Source: Fischerella sp. PCC 9605
GTDB taxonomy: Bacteria > Cyanobacteriota > Cyanobacteriia > Cyanobacteriales > Nostocaceae
DNA: 64,000 bases
Assembly: GCF_000517105.1 (NCBI RefSeq)
Contig: NZ_KI912152.1
Coordinates: 387,484 to 451,483, forward strand
Direction: 5' to 3'
This document shows, piece by piece, positions 42,091 through 51,833 of the stretch. A program made the translations under genes and the position numbers. How positions within the stretch are numbered: the first letter of the stretch is position 1; each line of letters opens with the position of its first letter. The notes beneath the pieces were generated by a model, which saw only the letters and a list, made by a program, of their open reading frames with translations, was not told where the DNA came from and made no database searches.

Positions 42091-44336
42091 CTTCCGCACC
42101 CTAAGTGTCACATACAAAAAACTCCGAAAAAAATAGTACAAAATAACTAAGTCAAGAAAAGAGTTTAATCAAACTGTTGAGAAATAGTAGCATTAAAATC
42201 TAAGACCCGTGGAGAGATATTCCCATTCTGAAGCTGGAGTCAATTCCTTTGAGAATTGAGTCAAGAAAATAAAAGAAATAGAAAAATTTAAGTTTTCTCA
42301 AAAGAAATGTATAAAAATCAAACCAGAATTGCTGAGGAGAATTCTGGTGTTATGTTTAATGTTGAAGAGATGTCTATACTGAATATAGACCCTAAACGGG
42401 ATAGTAGCAGGAATAGTAGACGCCATTGGATTAGTAGAAATTATTAATGATTTGTTGGGAAAAGAAGAAGACGAAAAGGTAAGTGCTGGTCACGTAGTGA
42501 AAGCCATGATTTTAAATGGATTAGGATTTGTATCTCAGCCTTTATATATGTTCCCCAAATTTTTTGAATCGATTCCTTGCGAGCATTTGATAGGCGAGGG
42601 AGTCAGAGCCGAGTATTTAAATGATGACAAACTTGGTAGAGTGATGGATAAAATGTTTCTGGCTGGACTAGAAACCATATTTTTAGCAGTCAGCTTAAAT
42701 GTTGTCCAAAAATTTAAAATAGAGACAACAACATCACACTTAGACTCATCATCAATACACGTACACGGGGAATATAAAACCCCCTTACCAGAAGTGATAT
42801 TTGAAAATTCAAAAGTTGAAGACGAATTAAACCAAGAAGAATCACAGTTAAAATCCAAAGAAGCGATAAATATTACCTATGGATATTCGCGAGATCATAG
42901 ACCGGACTTAAAACAATTTTTAATAGAATTAATATGTACGGGGGATGGAGACATCCCCTTGTTTTTTAAATCAGCATCTGGAAATAGAGTAGATTCTTCG
43001 TACTTTGGAGAAATTGCCATTGAATATAAAAAGCAAATCCAATTAGATAGTTTAATAGTGGCAGATTGCGCTTTATATACAGAAGCAAATCTCCAACTCA
43101 TGTCGGAAATGAGATGGCTATGTAGAGTCCCGTTGAGTTTAAAATCAGCACAATCATTAGTCTCAACACTACCAGAATCAAACTTTACCGAAAGCGAACT
43201 AAAAGGATATTCATTTCTAGCTACTGAAAGTGATTACGGTGGAATAAAACAGAGATGGTTAGTTGTACAAAGCCAAGAAAGAAGAGAAGCAGATTTACGA
43301 AAACTTTCACAAAAAATCTTGAAAGCTGAAGAAAAAGCTCGTAGTGACTTGAAGAAGTTAGCTTCCGAAAAATTTGCCTGTGAAGCTGATGCGCTGAAAG
43401 CATTATCAAAGCTTGATAAACAGTTCAAATATCATCAAATTGAGAAATTTAAAGTAACTGTAATAACACCAAAACCACAAGCATCTTTAATTCTCTCAGA
43501 TGTTTATCAAATATCAGCCACAATCACAAAGGATGAAACTAAAATAAGTCAGGATTCTTTGAGTGCTGGAAGATTTATTATTGCGACAAATGTTTTAGAG
43601 TCAAGTCAGCTTGGCAATAGTACGATGATTTACCAATATAAAGCACAGCAATCATGTGAGCGAGGATTTGCTTTTCTCAAAGATCCATCATTTTTTGCAA
43701 ATAGCGTTTATCTCAAAAGACCAGAAAGAATCGAAGCATTGGCAATGATAATGGGTTTATGCTTGTTAGTCTACAAGTTAGCGCAGCGACAAATACGGCT
43801 AGCTTTATATGAGTCAGGACTAACTGTTAAGAATCAGCTAGGAAAGCCTGTAGATAATCCTACATTAAAGTGGATATTCCAATCTTTTCAATCAATTCAT
43901 CTCGTGACTTTTCATGAAGAAAAACAAGTTTCTAATTGGAATCAAGAACGAAACTTGATTCTAAATCTCTTGCCTGAAGACTGTCAGCGTTATTATCGAT
44001 TAGTTACATAATTAAATTTTTTAAATATATAATTTCTCCATTAACTAGCTATTTTTTTAAGAAAATAGCTTTAAATAATTATGTCTAATAATTTTTTGAT
44101 GAGTCTTATACATTAGTCAAACCACAAGTTTATTTAATAAAATATAGAAATTTATCTATTAATGATGACAGAAAATCTGTTGCCATCTTATTGCTAATAA
44201 TTGAGAATGACTTGGATGGCTCATATCTCAGTTTGCACACTTTCTCACCTGTTTTTATAAGAAAAAGAGTATAGTTTTATTCTTTTTTTAGAGATTTCAC
44301 TCAGTAATTACCGTTTGTGACAGTTGGGGTGCGGAA
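42091..44336. mobile_element. insertion sequence, IS1634-type, about 2.25 kb
   Basis: Terminal inverted repeats TTCCGCACCCTAAGTGTCACA (42091-42111) and the imperfect complement at 44316-44336 enclose one large transposase gene. The right end abuts the TnsB-like relic, whose 5' part is missing on the left flank. 42112-42351 and 44012-44315 are IS non-coding DNA. Confidence 0.8.
42352..44011 (+). pseudogene. IS1634-type transposase, N-terminal frameshift
   Basis: The ATG at 42352 opens MFNVEEMSILNID. The frame then breaks near 42392, and the expected continuation (GIVAGIVDAIGLVEIINDLL) is found one frame away, leading into the 519-residue open frame to 44011. That frame has TTSHLDSSSIHVHG with the first Asp, LIVADCALY with the second and QQSCERGFAFLKDP with the Glu region of IS4-group DDE enzymes. 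One deleted base explains the break. A shorter protein starting inside is possible. Confidence 0.75.
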
Positions 44337-44339
44337 TGG

Positions 44340-45578
44340 GTGTTACTCAGGCGTGCAACCAAACAAGGGAATCGCCTACCAAAAGCACCAACAGATGCGA
44401 GTGAATTATTAGATAAATTTATTAAAGAGCATTTTGAGACACCAAGACAAGCGACAGCCGCTGCGGTATATCGGGCATATGTCCGAGCTTGTAGTGCATT
44501 AAACATACAACCTCTTAGTAACCGCACTTTTTACCAACGTCTAAAAAAACGCCCAATCCACGAGCAGACTTTAAAGCGCCAGGGGGCTTCTTCCGCATAT
44601 CCAACAGAGCCTTTTGTCTGGGAACTAGAAAAAAATACACACCCGCATGGGATACGTCCTTTAGAGGTAGTACATATAGACCATACTGAGCTTGATATCG
44701 AATTACGCTCAACTGCCACCGCAAGATTACTTGGAAAACCCTGGCTAACCTTATTAACCGACGCTTTTAGTCGTCGAATATTATCAGCATATTTGACTTT
44801 TGACCCTCCTTCTTACAGAAGTTGCATGATGGGGCTGCGTCTAGTCGTCCAGCGCTTTGGTCGTTTTCCCTCAACACTCGTAGTTGATGGCGGTAAAGAA
44901 TTCAATAGTATATATTTTGACACTTTACTTGCCCGCTATCACTGCACCAAAAAAATACGTCCTGGTGGCAAGCCCCGTTTTGGGTCAGTAATTGAACGAT
45001 TATTTGGGACAACAAATACTGAGTTTCTCTACAACTTACTGGGTAACACCCAAGCAAGCAAGCAGCCGAGGCAACTGACTAAAACTGTTGACCCAAAACA
45101 GTTAGCTGTTTGGAATCTGGGAGATTTATACACTCACCTGTGCAAGTGGGCTTACGAGATTTATGATTCCAACCACCATGACTCATTAGGGGCATCCCCA
45201 TCTGTTGTTTATACCGAAGGATTGTCAAACGCCGGAGAACGCTTACACAAACGTATTGCTTATGACGAGGATTTCCTGATGGCAACACGTCCTTCCACCC
45301 AGAAAGGAACGGCTAAAGTTCAGCCAGGACAAAAGCAGACTCGCAAGAAAACTGCATCTACTACTTCTGATGAAATTACCCCGAAGCCGCTTAGTGAAGA
45401 GAGTACTAACCTGATGACGACTCCAGATGTCCCGTCGTCCGAACGCATAATCGAGGCGAGCGCCACAAACGAGAACGTACAAGAGCAAACAGCACTAAAC
45501 AGTAAGAAAAAGTCCGGTACACGTGTCGGACAACGCAAACCTCAGCGAGATGCTGTGGGAAAAAGTACGAGTTATTAA
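44340..45578 (+). pseudogene. TnsB/TniA-like DDE transposase, truncated
   Basis: The open frame of 412 codons carries an rve-type core: HIDHTELDIEL (Asp about 114), VVDGGKEFNS (Asp about 183) and GSVIERLFG (Glu about 219). This is the pattern of TnsB/TniA/Mu-type transposases. The N-terminal DNA-binding part is lost at the IS1634 end (44336). The C-terminus departs from family pattern after GTAKVQPGQ and becomes Ser/Thr/Lys-rich. No TnsC, TniQ or Cas gene is nearby, so this is a relic of a Tn7/Tn5053-like element. Confidence 0.75.
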
Positions 45579-45585
45579 GTTTTTG

Positions 45586-45707
45586 AAAATGATAATCAAA
45601 GTGTTAGGGGGAGAGGATGCCGCAGGCATCCTCTCCTTTTTTCTTTTAAAGAGAGAGGGTTGAGCAACGCTCAACCCTCTCTCCCCCGACTGTATGATTA
45701 TCATTTT
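45586..45707. repeat. nested palindromic element after the TnsB relic
   Basis: The outer arms AAAATGATAATCA and TGATTATCATTTT pair perfectly. Inside are two hairpins, GAGAGGATGCC..GGCATCCTCTC and GAGAGGGTTGAGC..GCTCAACCCTCTC. It begins 8 bases after the TnsB stop. It may be a MITE, or it may serve as the transcript terminator. Confidence 0.6.
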
Positions 45708-45788
45708 TATTTATAAACTCATGCTTGAAGTTGTGAAGCATATCGTGTCCGTTTGGTCAAAATATGATTCAAATCACATTACTGCTGC

Positions 45789-46075
45789 AATGGAAAGCTT
45801 CGCATCCTCTGAGCGCACATCCACCGCCAAAGAGTGAAGGCGTATACACCACTGCTTGTGAGGAGGGCGATTGCTGCTAGGGTGCTTTCTAGCCCAAGTA
45901 AACCACCGACTCACATCCGTTGTCACCACATTCTTGCCCTTAGCCCGACTGCGTTTGGAGCAAGGCGTGAACCGGGAGCAGTCGGGTTGTCGCACTACCA
46001 GGGGTGCAAGTGCCCCTTTGACATGTGCGATCGCTCCCTGAACATTATCCCAATACTTCTTCACTACCTCTAAAC
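45789..46075. repeat. dispersed repeat family R2, full copy
   Basis: It is nearly identical to 18690-18935 over GCGTATACACCACTGCTTGT to the HIP1 end. Its minus strand is open as one 107-codon frame (LEVVKKYWDNVQGAIAHVKG, then KNVVTTDVSRWF). A partial extra piece (GGGGTGCAAGTGCCCCTTTG) recurs at 46256-46290. 46291-46622 has no supported gene. Confidence 0.7.
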
Positions 46076-46622
46076 ACGGTTCAAGATTAATCCGCAATCG
46101 CCGTAACTCGTTGTAAACCTCTCAATGACTGCTGCTTGGTAGGCTCTTGTGAATTTGAACCGACAAAGACTGTTTTATATTGGTATAGCCAATTTTTTTA
46201 TAAAACAAGTGTGCCTCTTTGCGTCTAAGACTAGACCGTAACATCTTCTCGCACCACCAGGGGTGCAAGTGCCCCTTTGACACGAGCGATCACTCCCAAT
46301 GCTGTTTCCAATTTGTTTTCTAGTTCCACAACGCATGGAGTGAAGCGCTCCTGATTGGCCAGTCAGCAACCATTATTCCACCCATTGCTCGACTAAATAA
46401 GGCTAATGTTGGAGTAGTTGTCATCAAGTGCCAACTTGTCTGAAGTACTACTGTATATAGCTTTCAGGGTGACAACTCTCAGACACTCGCAACAGTCAAA
46501 ATGCTGGGGTTTCAACGATGATTTGATCATCAACATATCTACAACACTACCCTCTTTTGGTGACACTTGCCTCCTTTGCCTAGATAAAGAGCGAAAAAAT
46601 CAAACCCCAATCAGGAACAACA

Positions 46623-47783
46623 ATGACACAACAACGCCGCTATACTACATCCCCTGCCCGGACTAAGTTTTTTAACGAACTTGGCGCTGCGCCTGGAGTC
46701 GTTCACTTTCGCCCCGATGCACCTCCCCCAAAAATTACCCTGCTCGACTACAACCAATCTCAAGTTCAAAAGGTTGATATTAAACATCCTCAAGAGTGTA
46801 TTTTGTATCTAGACAGCGAATCAATTTCTTGGGTGGATATTGGTGGCTTAGGCGATGCCCAAACCTGGGAACAACTCAAACAAGTGTTCAACCTGCATCC
46901 CCTGGCGTTAGAAGACATTATTCACGTTCCTCAACGTCCCAAAATCGAGGAATACGAGGATCAGATCGTGATCGTTGCCCGGATGGTGTCGCTGCGACAA
47001 GATGGCAAAAGCTTTATGAGCGAGCAAATCAGTTTAGTCCTAGGTGAGAACTATCTACTGACTGTCCAGGAAGAACCCTACTATGATTGCTTAGAGTTTG
47101 TCCGAGAACGGATTCAATCGAGTCGATCGCTGATTCGCAACTCAGGCGTTGATTATCTGATGTATGCCTTAATTGATGCGATCATTGATGGGTTTTTCCC
47201 AATCCTGGAAATGTATGGTGAGTTGATTGAGGAATTAGAAGCAGAGGTAGTAACATCTGCGACTCCACAAACCTTAGAGCGGATCTACGAAATTAAACGA
47301 GATCTTTTGGAGCTTCGACGCGCCATTTGGCCGCAGCGAGATGCCGTTAATGCACTGATTCGAGACAGTAGTGAGTTAATCAGCCATGAGGTGCGACTCT
47401 ACTTGCGCGATTGCTACGACCATGCCGTTCAAGTTCTAGACATCGTTGAAACCTACCGCGAACTTGCTTCGAGTCTGACAGATGTGTATTTATCTTCCGT
47501 CAGCAACCGAATGAACGAAGTCATGAAAACCTTGACGATTATTTCCAGCATTTTCATTCCCCTGACGTTTATCGCTGGAATTTATGGCATGAACTTTAAC
47601 ACTGACAAATCTCCCTTCAATATGCCTGAACTCAATTGGTATTGGGGGTACGTCGCCACCCTAGTCGTAATGGTGCTCATGGCAATCGCTATGATTGTCT
47701 TTTTCTGGCACAGAGGCTGGTTCACAAACTTCGCAGCAGTCACAAGTCATCGGCGAACGCAGGGCAAACGTCGGAGAAATTAG
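46623..47783 (+). CDS. corA: CorA-type Mg2+/Co2+ transporter
   Basis: The 386-residue protein has a large acidic N-terminal cytoplasmic domain and two C-terminal membrane helices (TIISSIFIPLTFIAGIYGMN; YVATLVVMVLMAIAMIVFFW). The signature YGMNF lies at the end of the first helix, where it forms the selectivity site of the pentameric channel. Length is slightly above the usual 320-370. The gene is CGATCG-rich and GC-rich compared with its flanks, and has no partner nearby. Confidence 0.95.
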   Translation: MTQQRRYTTSPARTKFFNELGAAPGVVHFRPDAPPPKITLLDYNQSQVQKVDIKHPQECILYLDSESISWVDIGGLGDAQTWEQLKQVFNLHPLALEDIIHVPQRPKIEEYEDQIVIVARMVSLRQDGKSFMSEQISLVLGENYLLTVQEEPYYDCLEFVRERIQSSRSLIRNSGVDYLMYALIDAIIDGFFPILEMYGELIEELEAEVVTSATPQTLERIYEIKRDLLELRRAIWPQRDAVNALIRDSSELISHEVRLYLRDCYDHAVQVLDIVETYRELASSLTDVYLSSVSNRMNEVMKTLTIISSIFIPLTFIAGIYGMNFNTDKSPFNMPELNWYWGYVATLVVMVLMAIAMIVFFWHRGWFTNFAAVTSHRRTQGKRRRN

Positions 47784-48017
47784 AGTGGACAACCCACGAC
47801 CTGTGCAACGCCATAAGTAAATTGTATAAAGATTCTAGCCAACAAATTTGACCATTTGTACAAAAATTGAGTGAATGTCAATATAGGGTGATCGCAAAGT
47901 TACGCTCAGCAATGCCAGCCTTTTCAAGACTGGGTTTGGTACCGCACAAATCTGCTGCTGCTGTGACGGTCATACCACCTCCTGCATCGGGAGCGGCGGG
48001 TGCAGCCATCCCCTAGC

Positions 48018-48606
48018 GCGATCGCACGCCTGTTGCGGACTGTGGATTTTTGAGGCAGGACACTCGTAGGGGCATTGCAGGTATGCCGCCGTCATAACAA
48101 TTTGCTGTATCTGTGCTGCGCCTAAATCACGCCGTCAGGTGCCAGTAAAGCGTTTGAGTCGTGCGGTGCAGTGGCTGAAAACTTACTTACGCCCGGCATG
48201 TTTGAGCTAGTCAATAGTTTGGTGCAGCCTGTAGGGTGCATTACTTGCGCCCCCTACTGTTGTCTAATATTGTGTATTGTGAATTCTGTTAAGGGTGCTC
48301 CCAATTCCGTAACCTCTATCATAAGAGGAATCAAGGGTTGGCGATCGCGCTCGTTGTTAAGTCAGTTTAATGACGGCTAGTAGTCCACCACACTAATTTT
48401 GATAGGTTTGTAGTGAGGGCTTTAGCCCTCATTTAAGCAGCAAGCGTGCTTACTACAAACTCCTTTAGCCCGTCAAAATCTTTGTGGCAGACTACTAGTA
48501 GTGAAAGCTTTGGTTGTGTTGCAGGGATCGCCCCAAGGTGTGTGGCTTAACGTGTCCAAACAGGAGTTAAGTCGGCACTCTTGTGAGGAGCAATCGCCCT
48601 TCTTAC
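48018..48606. repeat. 589-bp duplicated block, copy 2
   Basis: It is collinear with 18073-18661 over its whole length with only one difference that I saw. Such identity over non-coding DNA implies a recent copy or ongoing gene conversion. 47784-48017 contains no gene. Confidence 0.9.
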
Positions 48607-48705
48607 CCCTCCATTGAAAACCGCCGTATCACAAGCGTGCACATCCACCGCCAAAGAGTGAAGGCGTATACACCACCCCTTGTGACATGGCGATCGCCTG
48701 TTGCA
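48587..48705. repeat. dispersed repeat family R2, copy fused to the duplicated block
   Basis: The R2 hallmark GTGAAGGCGTATACACCAC follows directly on the block, as at 18640. After 18661/48606 the two copies diverge in detail while keeping the R2 order. 48706-49046 has no supported gene. Confidence 0.6.
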
Positions 48706-49046
48706 TGGGGTGGGATAGCCCCAAGCAACGCCATCAGTTGAGTACAGTAGCGCGTTTGCGACCAGATGAACACCAACAGCCTTGCCCTGCTCCTCTGCCT
48801 ATAAAGGGCAGTAGTGGGTTGCTCGGGCGAGCGATCGCAGTTGTTTGGTTTGAGTTAGACAACGATGCTTAACTCGTATATGCCTTGGTGTAGCCCTATA
48901 TGTGCAGCTGTTTGCACCACCTCTACAAAAAAAATTTCATCTGAATCTTTAATTTGATTTCTACCTAGCTAGAAAATAGGCAATGCATAGATTGGTCAAT
49001 GCATTGCATACAAACGTATATACAGGGTATTTAGTATACTGCCAAC

Positions 49047-49144
49047 AAATAAATGCCCAGCCTTGCACAGCGCCATTAGGCGCTGTGCGACCTCTACGAA
49101 CAATACTGGAATAGTTGAATAAATATAAGGCTGGGCATTTATTT
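49047..49144. repeat. nested palindromic element
   Basis: The outer arms AAATAAATGCCCAGCCTT (49047-49064) and the complement (49127-49144) are perfect. An inner hairpin GCACAGCGCC..GGCGCTGTGC follows the left arm. It is non-coding, and similar GGCTGG-cored elements occur four more times in the next 2.4 kb. Confidence 0.65.
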
Positions 49145-49166
49145 TTATGGATCACTTTTATGCAAA

Positions 49167-49191
49167 ATCCCCTGACTCGTTGTCAGGGGAT
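49167..49191 (-). terminator. terminator-like hairpin for the RHH gene
   Basis: ATCCCCTGAC..GTCAGGGGAT forms a 10-bp stem with a 5-base loop. On the minus strand TTTTGC follows. It lies downstream of the minus-strand RHH gene at 49259. A second hairpin CCTGAGAA..TTCTCAGG lies at 49237-49264. Confidence 0.5.
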
Positions 49192-49258
49192 CTAAAGTTA
49201 GTTTTTAAAGATTTACGAACACGTTCACGCCACTGCCTGAGAAACTGGATCTCGCTTC

Positions 49259-49468
49259 TCAGGCCGCTAATTCCCCCAATGTTTGCTCTACCCTTACTAA
49301 CCTTCTTTCTAGCTCTTCTATTCTCTGAGATTCATTTTTCTGGGGAGACGCTAAATACTGTTTCATGTATTCAATTAGTAGTTCTGTGGCTGAGGTGTTA
49401 TTCTCCTTGGCTTTCCTAATAAAAGCTTCTTTCAACTCATCATCTATTCGGATGTTTAGCTGACCCAT
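49259..49468 (-). CDS. ribbon-helix-helix (CopG-like) regulator
   Basis: The 69-residue protein opens QLNIRIDDELKEAF, the beta-strand and first helix of an RHH fold, then NTSATELLIEYMKQYL as the second helix and a coiled-coil tail (IEELERRLVRVEQTL). Such proteins dimerise and repress plasmid genes. It is divergent from the small gene at 49712, and repeated TATGC motifs in the shared upstream region are likely operators. A relative lies at 50425. Confidence 0.8.
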   Translation of the reverse strand: MGQLNIRIDDELKEAFIRKAKENNTSATELLIEYMKQYLASPQKNESQRIEELERRLVRVEQTLGELAA

Positions 49469-49598
49469 AATGCTTCCTATAGTTTATCTGTCTATACATA
49501 GACTAGCCTGCTTTTTTCGTCTATGCAATGCCTATGCTTATTTTTCCTTGATATACAAAGCTTGTTTAAATTCTGCATATACAAAATCTAAAAAAGCA

Positions 49599-49627
49599 TT
49601 GACATCAAGCTAGACAATGCCTATGCT
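49599..49627 (+). promoter_or_regulatory. sigma70-type promoter with repeat operators
   Basis: TTGACA at 49599 and TATGCT at 49622 are separated by 17 bases. The sequence CAATGCCTATGCT overlapping the -10 recurs at about 49526-49538, and a GTCTATACATAGAC palindrome lies at 49490. These fit repression by the divergent RHH protein. Confidence 0.6.
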
Positions 49628-49711
49628 ATATCTATGCAAGCAAAAGGCAATCGCCCTGAGCCTGGTAAGCAAAAGCGATTACCTTTTGACCTTTTTACAG
49701 GAGATACTATT

Positions 49712-49969
49712 ATGCCTCAAATAGCCTATACACAGCAAGCTAGAGCTAGCTACAAGCTGTCTCAACTAAAATCCTCTGATATTGCTGTTGACTCTCAAGC
49801 TTTTGCCCAAGCCGAACTGGAAGAATACATAGAAGCACAGGCATCAGCTATAGCCCCAGAAGAGGTGAACCAATTCAAAATTCAAACTGAACATTTGGGC
49901 AACGACAACAATTTGTCACAACGACAGTTAAGGGGAGACCGCAAAAAAAAGATACCAGCCGTGTTTTGA
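49712..49969 (+). CDS. small plasmid protein, truncated relative of the 50878 gene
   Basis: The protein has about 85 residues from ATG 49712, with AGGAGAT 6 bases upstream; the frame also extends to a possible start at 49634. It contains AQAELEEYIEAQASAIAPEE, nearly the same as in the protein at 50878. It then ends within a palindromic element that supplies the last codons (KKKIPAVF). It looks like a paralogue whose 3' part was replaced. Function is unknown. Confidence 0.5.
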   Translation: MPQIAYTQQARASYKLSQLKSSDIAVDSQAFAQAELEEYIEAQASAIAPEEVNQFKIQTEHLGNDNNLSQRQLRGDRKKKIPAVF

Positions 49970-50021
49970 GTTTATTCGTTGTGTGGCGTGGATCTGGGTT
50001 ATGACGGCTGGTATCTTTTTT
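49945..50021. repeat. palindromic element overlapping a gene end
   Basis: AAAAAAGATACCAGCCGT pairs perfectly (18 bp) with the complement at 50004-50021. The left arm codes for the last residues of the 49712 gene. It could also act as its terminator, as the right arm ends in a T-run. Confidence 0.6.
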
Positions 50022-50105
50022 CAGGGCAAGTGCCTAATCAGTCACTGTACAGCGATGTACAGCTCCTCGCATCGGTGGGTTGGTATTAGTGTTAAAGTTT
50101 TCATG

Positions 50106-50307
50106 GACTCCGTATTGAAATTAATATACCTATCAATACAGAGTCTCCCTTGGACAAAACCTACCAAATGCTGCCAAGCCTTGTTAAATCCTTCGTCAAA
50201 ACTCAGTATTTTTCGAGGAGGCAGGCAATTAGAGCGGGTGTTATTGCAAAAAAAATGGTTTTATTCTCAATAAACCCCGCTCTAATTGCTAGGCTTGGCA
50301 GCATTTG
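50106..50307. repeat. two palindromic elements, one nested
   Basis: GACTCCGTATTGA pairs with TCAATACAGAGTC (50106-50145, one mismatch). The second element has 17-bp perfect outer arms CAAATGCTGCCAAGCCT (50165-50181) and 50291-50307. Its 14-bp perfect inner arms are GCAATTAGAGCGGG (50225-50238) and 50276-50289. No gene is supported here. Confidence 0.6.
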
Positions 50308-50339
50308 TGAGCAAAGTGAGAACCCTTATAAAAAGTTAA

Positions 50340-50366
50340 CCCGCCTGATAGGGGGCGGGCTTTTCT
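50340..50366 (+). terminator. rho-independent terminator-like hairpin
   Basis: CCCGCC, a short loop, GGGCGGG and then CTTTTCTTT form a classic terminator on the plus strand. A palindromic CCTGAGAGAT..ATCTCTCAGG hairpin follows at 50403, serving the minus-strand RHH gene. Confidence 0.55.
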
Positions 50367-50424
50367 TTATTTAGTAATTCAAGTAGTTGGGTGTGAGTTC
50401 GCCTGAGAGATTCATTTTCATCTC

Positions 50425-50679
50425 TCAGGCGGCTGATTCCCCCACTAGTCTTTTGTTCTCGATTCCAACTTTTTTCTCAACTTCTTCGAGTCGTTTAATG
50501 ACCTCGGTTAAGTCTTGAGGGGACTTAGGTTGTTCAGCAGAGCTTAAGTAATTTTCAATGAATTGCTTAAGAACAGCCGATACTGTTTTGCCTTCAGATT
50601 TCAATTGCTGGCTGAACGCCTCTCTTGTTTCGGGGTCTATTTCAAACGAGATAAAAGTTCTTTGTTTTTTGGAAGCCAT
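50425..50679 (-). CDS. ribbon-helix-helix regulator, paralogue
   Basis: The 84-residue protein reads RTFISFEIDPETREAFSQQL with TVSAVLKQFIENYL, an RHH fold, and a helical tail. Its end sequence before a CTCTCAGGCGGCTGATTC-type element mirrors the gene at 49259, so both come from one duplication. The upstream region carries five GTATTG repeats, likely its own operator, shared with the divergent gene at 50878. Confidence 0.78.
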   Translation of the reverse strand: MASKKQRTFISFEIDPETREAFSQQLKSEGKTVSAVLKQFIENYLSSAEQPKSPQDLTEVIKRLEEVEKKVGIENKRLVGESAA

Positions 50680-50725
50680 AGGTTTTCCTCGTCGCTATAC
50701 CCTCAATTTACTCTCGCTCAACCTT

Positions 50726-50791
50726 GTATTGCAAGGTATTGAATTATTGGTATTGTATTGTATTGACAAGTATAGTATAAATGGCTTAGAT
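50726..50791 (+). promoter_or_regulatory. promoter with GTATTG repeats
   Basis: GTATTG occurs five times at 50726, 50736, 50750, 50755 and 50760, the last three overlapping. TTGACA at 50763 and TTAGAT at 50786 (17-base spacing) form a plausible promoter for the gene at 50878. RHH repressors bind such short repeats, so the paralogue at 50425 is the likely regulator. Confidence 0.55.
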
Positions 50792-50877
50792 TAGATTCAT
50801 GTCAAAAACAAAAGACGACCGCCCTGTCTGGACAACTGTGCGATCGCCTTTTGTTCCTAATTACGGAGATTTCAATT

Positions 50878-51738
50878 ATGACTTACAAAACCCAAACACA
50901 GCAAGCACTTTTCGACCCTTTTGTTGACGAACAAGTTATAGCCCAAGCCGAACTGGAAGAATACATAGAAGCACAGGCTCAAGCCATAGCCCCAGAAGAA
51001 TTGACATCAGTTGAAATCAGCTTCTATGAGCATGAAATATACCACGCTCAAAAGCTGATTGCTCGGATTACTCATGAGGATGATGATTTTGAGACACAAC
51101 GTTGGGTAGTGATGATTAACTCGGTTGAGATACACCGTGCAAGCACTTGGGCTAAATGTCACAGTTACATTACTTACCACTACAAGCAGGGTGAATTACC
51201 AGTACAAGAAGAAGAAACTCCAGCGACTACCACTGGTAACGAAATCATGGCATCTATTGCCCACGAATGCGAGAAATTTGGGCTAGAACTACTGGAGGAC
51301 GGCATATATAAAGATAACCAGAAACTGGGTCAAGTAGGTTGCAGCAACGGTAGATGGTGGGTAGTACTCGCATCCTCAGCAGACCTTGGATACGGCGCAA
51401 AAAACAAGTCCAGCCTTCTGGGTTGTTTTGATACGCCAACAGTACCAATCGCTGGGTCTATTAAGGCTGGACTTGTTTTCCAGCCAAATGAAACCCAAAC
51501 CCAAGTGCCATGTGATAGTGCGTTTGATGCGGTGTGGTCGCTGTCGATGGTGTCAGCAAAACAATTCAAAATTCAAAATTCAAAATGCAAAATTGAAGAA
51601 CCAGCTACACCCAGTACAGCAGCGATGGGTTGTGAACAGTTATTAGACCGTCCTTTTGACCAGTTAACTCCTAGAGAATGGAATCGGCTTTTGAAGTATA
51701 AGCCAACGGATGAAACTGAGGATTTGGTAGCAGCGTAG
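50878..51738 (+). CDS. plasmid hypothetical protein carrying repeat-derived inserts
   Basis: The protein has about 286 residues from ATG 50878 (GGAG upstream). Its N-terminal module AQAELEEYIEAQAQAIAPEE is shared with the 49712 gene. Two Trp-rich segments follow (RWVVMINSVEIHRASTWAKC; GCSNGRWWVVLAS), each resembling a small strand-rich domain. The coding frame then crosses a palindromic element (51401-51479) and a tandem AATTCAA-type repeat (51562-51595, QFKIQNSKCKIE) before a conserved-looking end PREWNRLLKYKPTDETED. The function is unknown. Confidence 0.6.
   Translation: MTYKTQTQQALFDPFVDEQVIAQAELEEYIEAQAQAIAPEELTSVEISFYEHEIYHAQKLIARITHEDDDFETQRWVVMINSVEIHRASTWAKCHSYITYHYKQGELPVQEEETPATTTGNEIMASIAHECEKFGLELLEDGIYKDNQKLGQVGCSNGRWWVVLASSADLGYGAKNKSSLLGCFDTPTVPIAGSIKAGLVFQPNETQTQVPCDSAFDAVWSLSMVSAKQFKIQNSKCKIEEPATPSTAAMGCEQLLDRPFDQLTPREWNRLLKYKPTDETEDLVAA
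51401..51479. repeat. palindromic element inside a coding frame
   Basis: AAAACAAGTCCAGCCTT and its complement (51463-51479) pair perfectly over 17 bp with 45 bases between them. The element is translated without breaking the frame of the 50878 gene. Its GGCTGG core resembles the neighbouring palindromic elements. Confidence 0.65.
51562..51595. repeat. AATTCAA tandem repeat inside a gene
   Basis: CAATTC begins and AAATTG ends a short array of AATTCAA-like units. It is read in frame as QFKIQNSKCKIE. The same array forms the arms of the four-helix-bundle cassettes at 52141 and 52855. Confidence 0.7.
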
Positions 51739-51833
51739 TCCAAACGAAAAAGGGCGATCGCTTTGAACAAGTGTGCTCTAGCCTTCAAACATCAATGAGA
51801 GTGAAACAGCTGATTAATATTGCTTAACTTATG

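Noticed and set aside
44340..45578. CRISPR-associated transposon
   Set aside because: Only a truncated TnsB-like gene is present; no TnsC, TniQ, Cas12k or guide array lies within reach.
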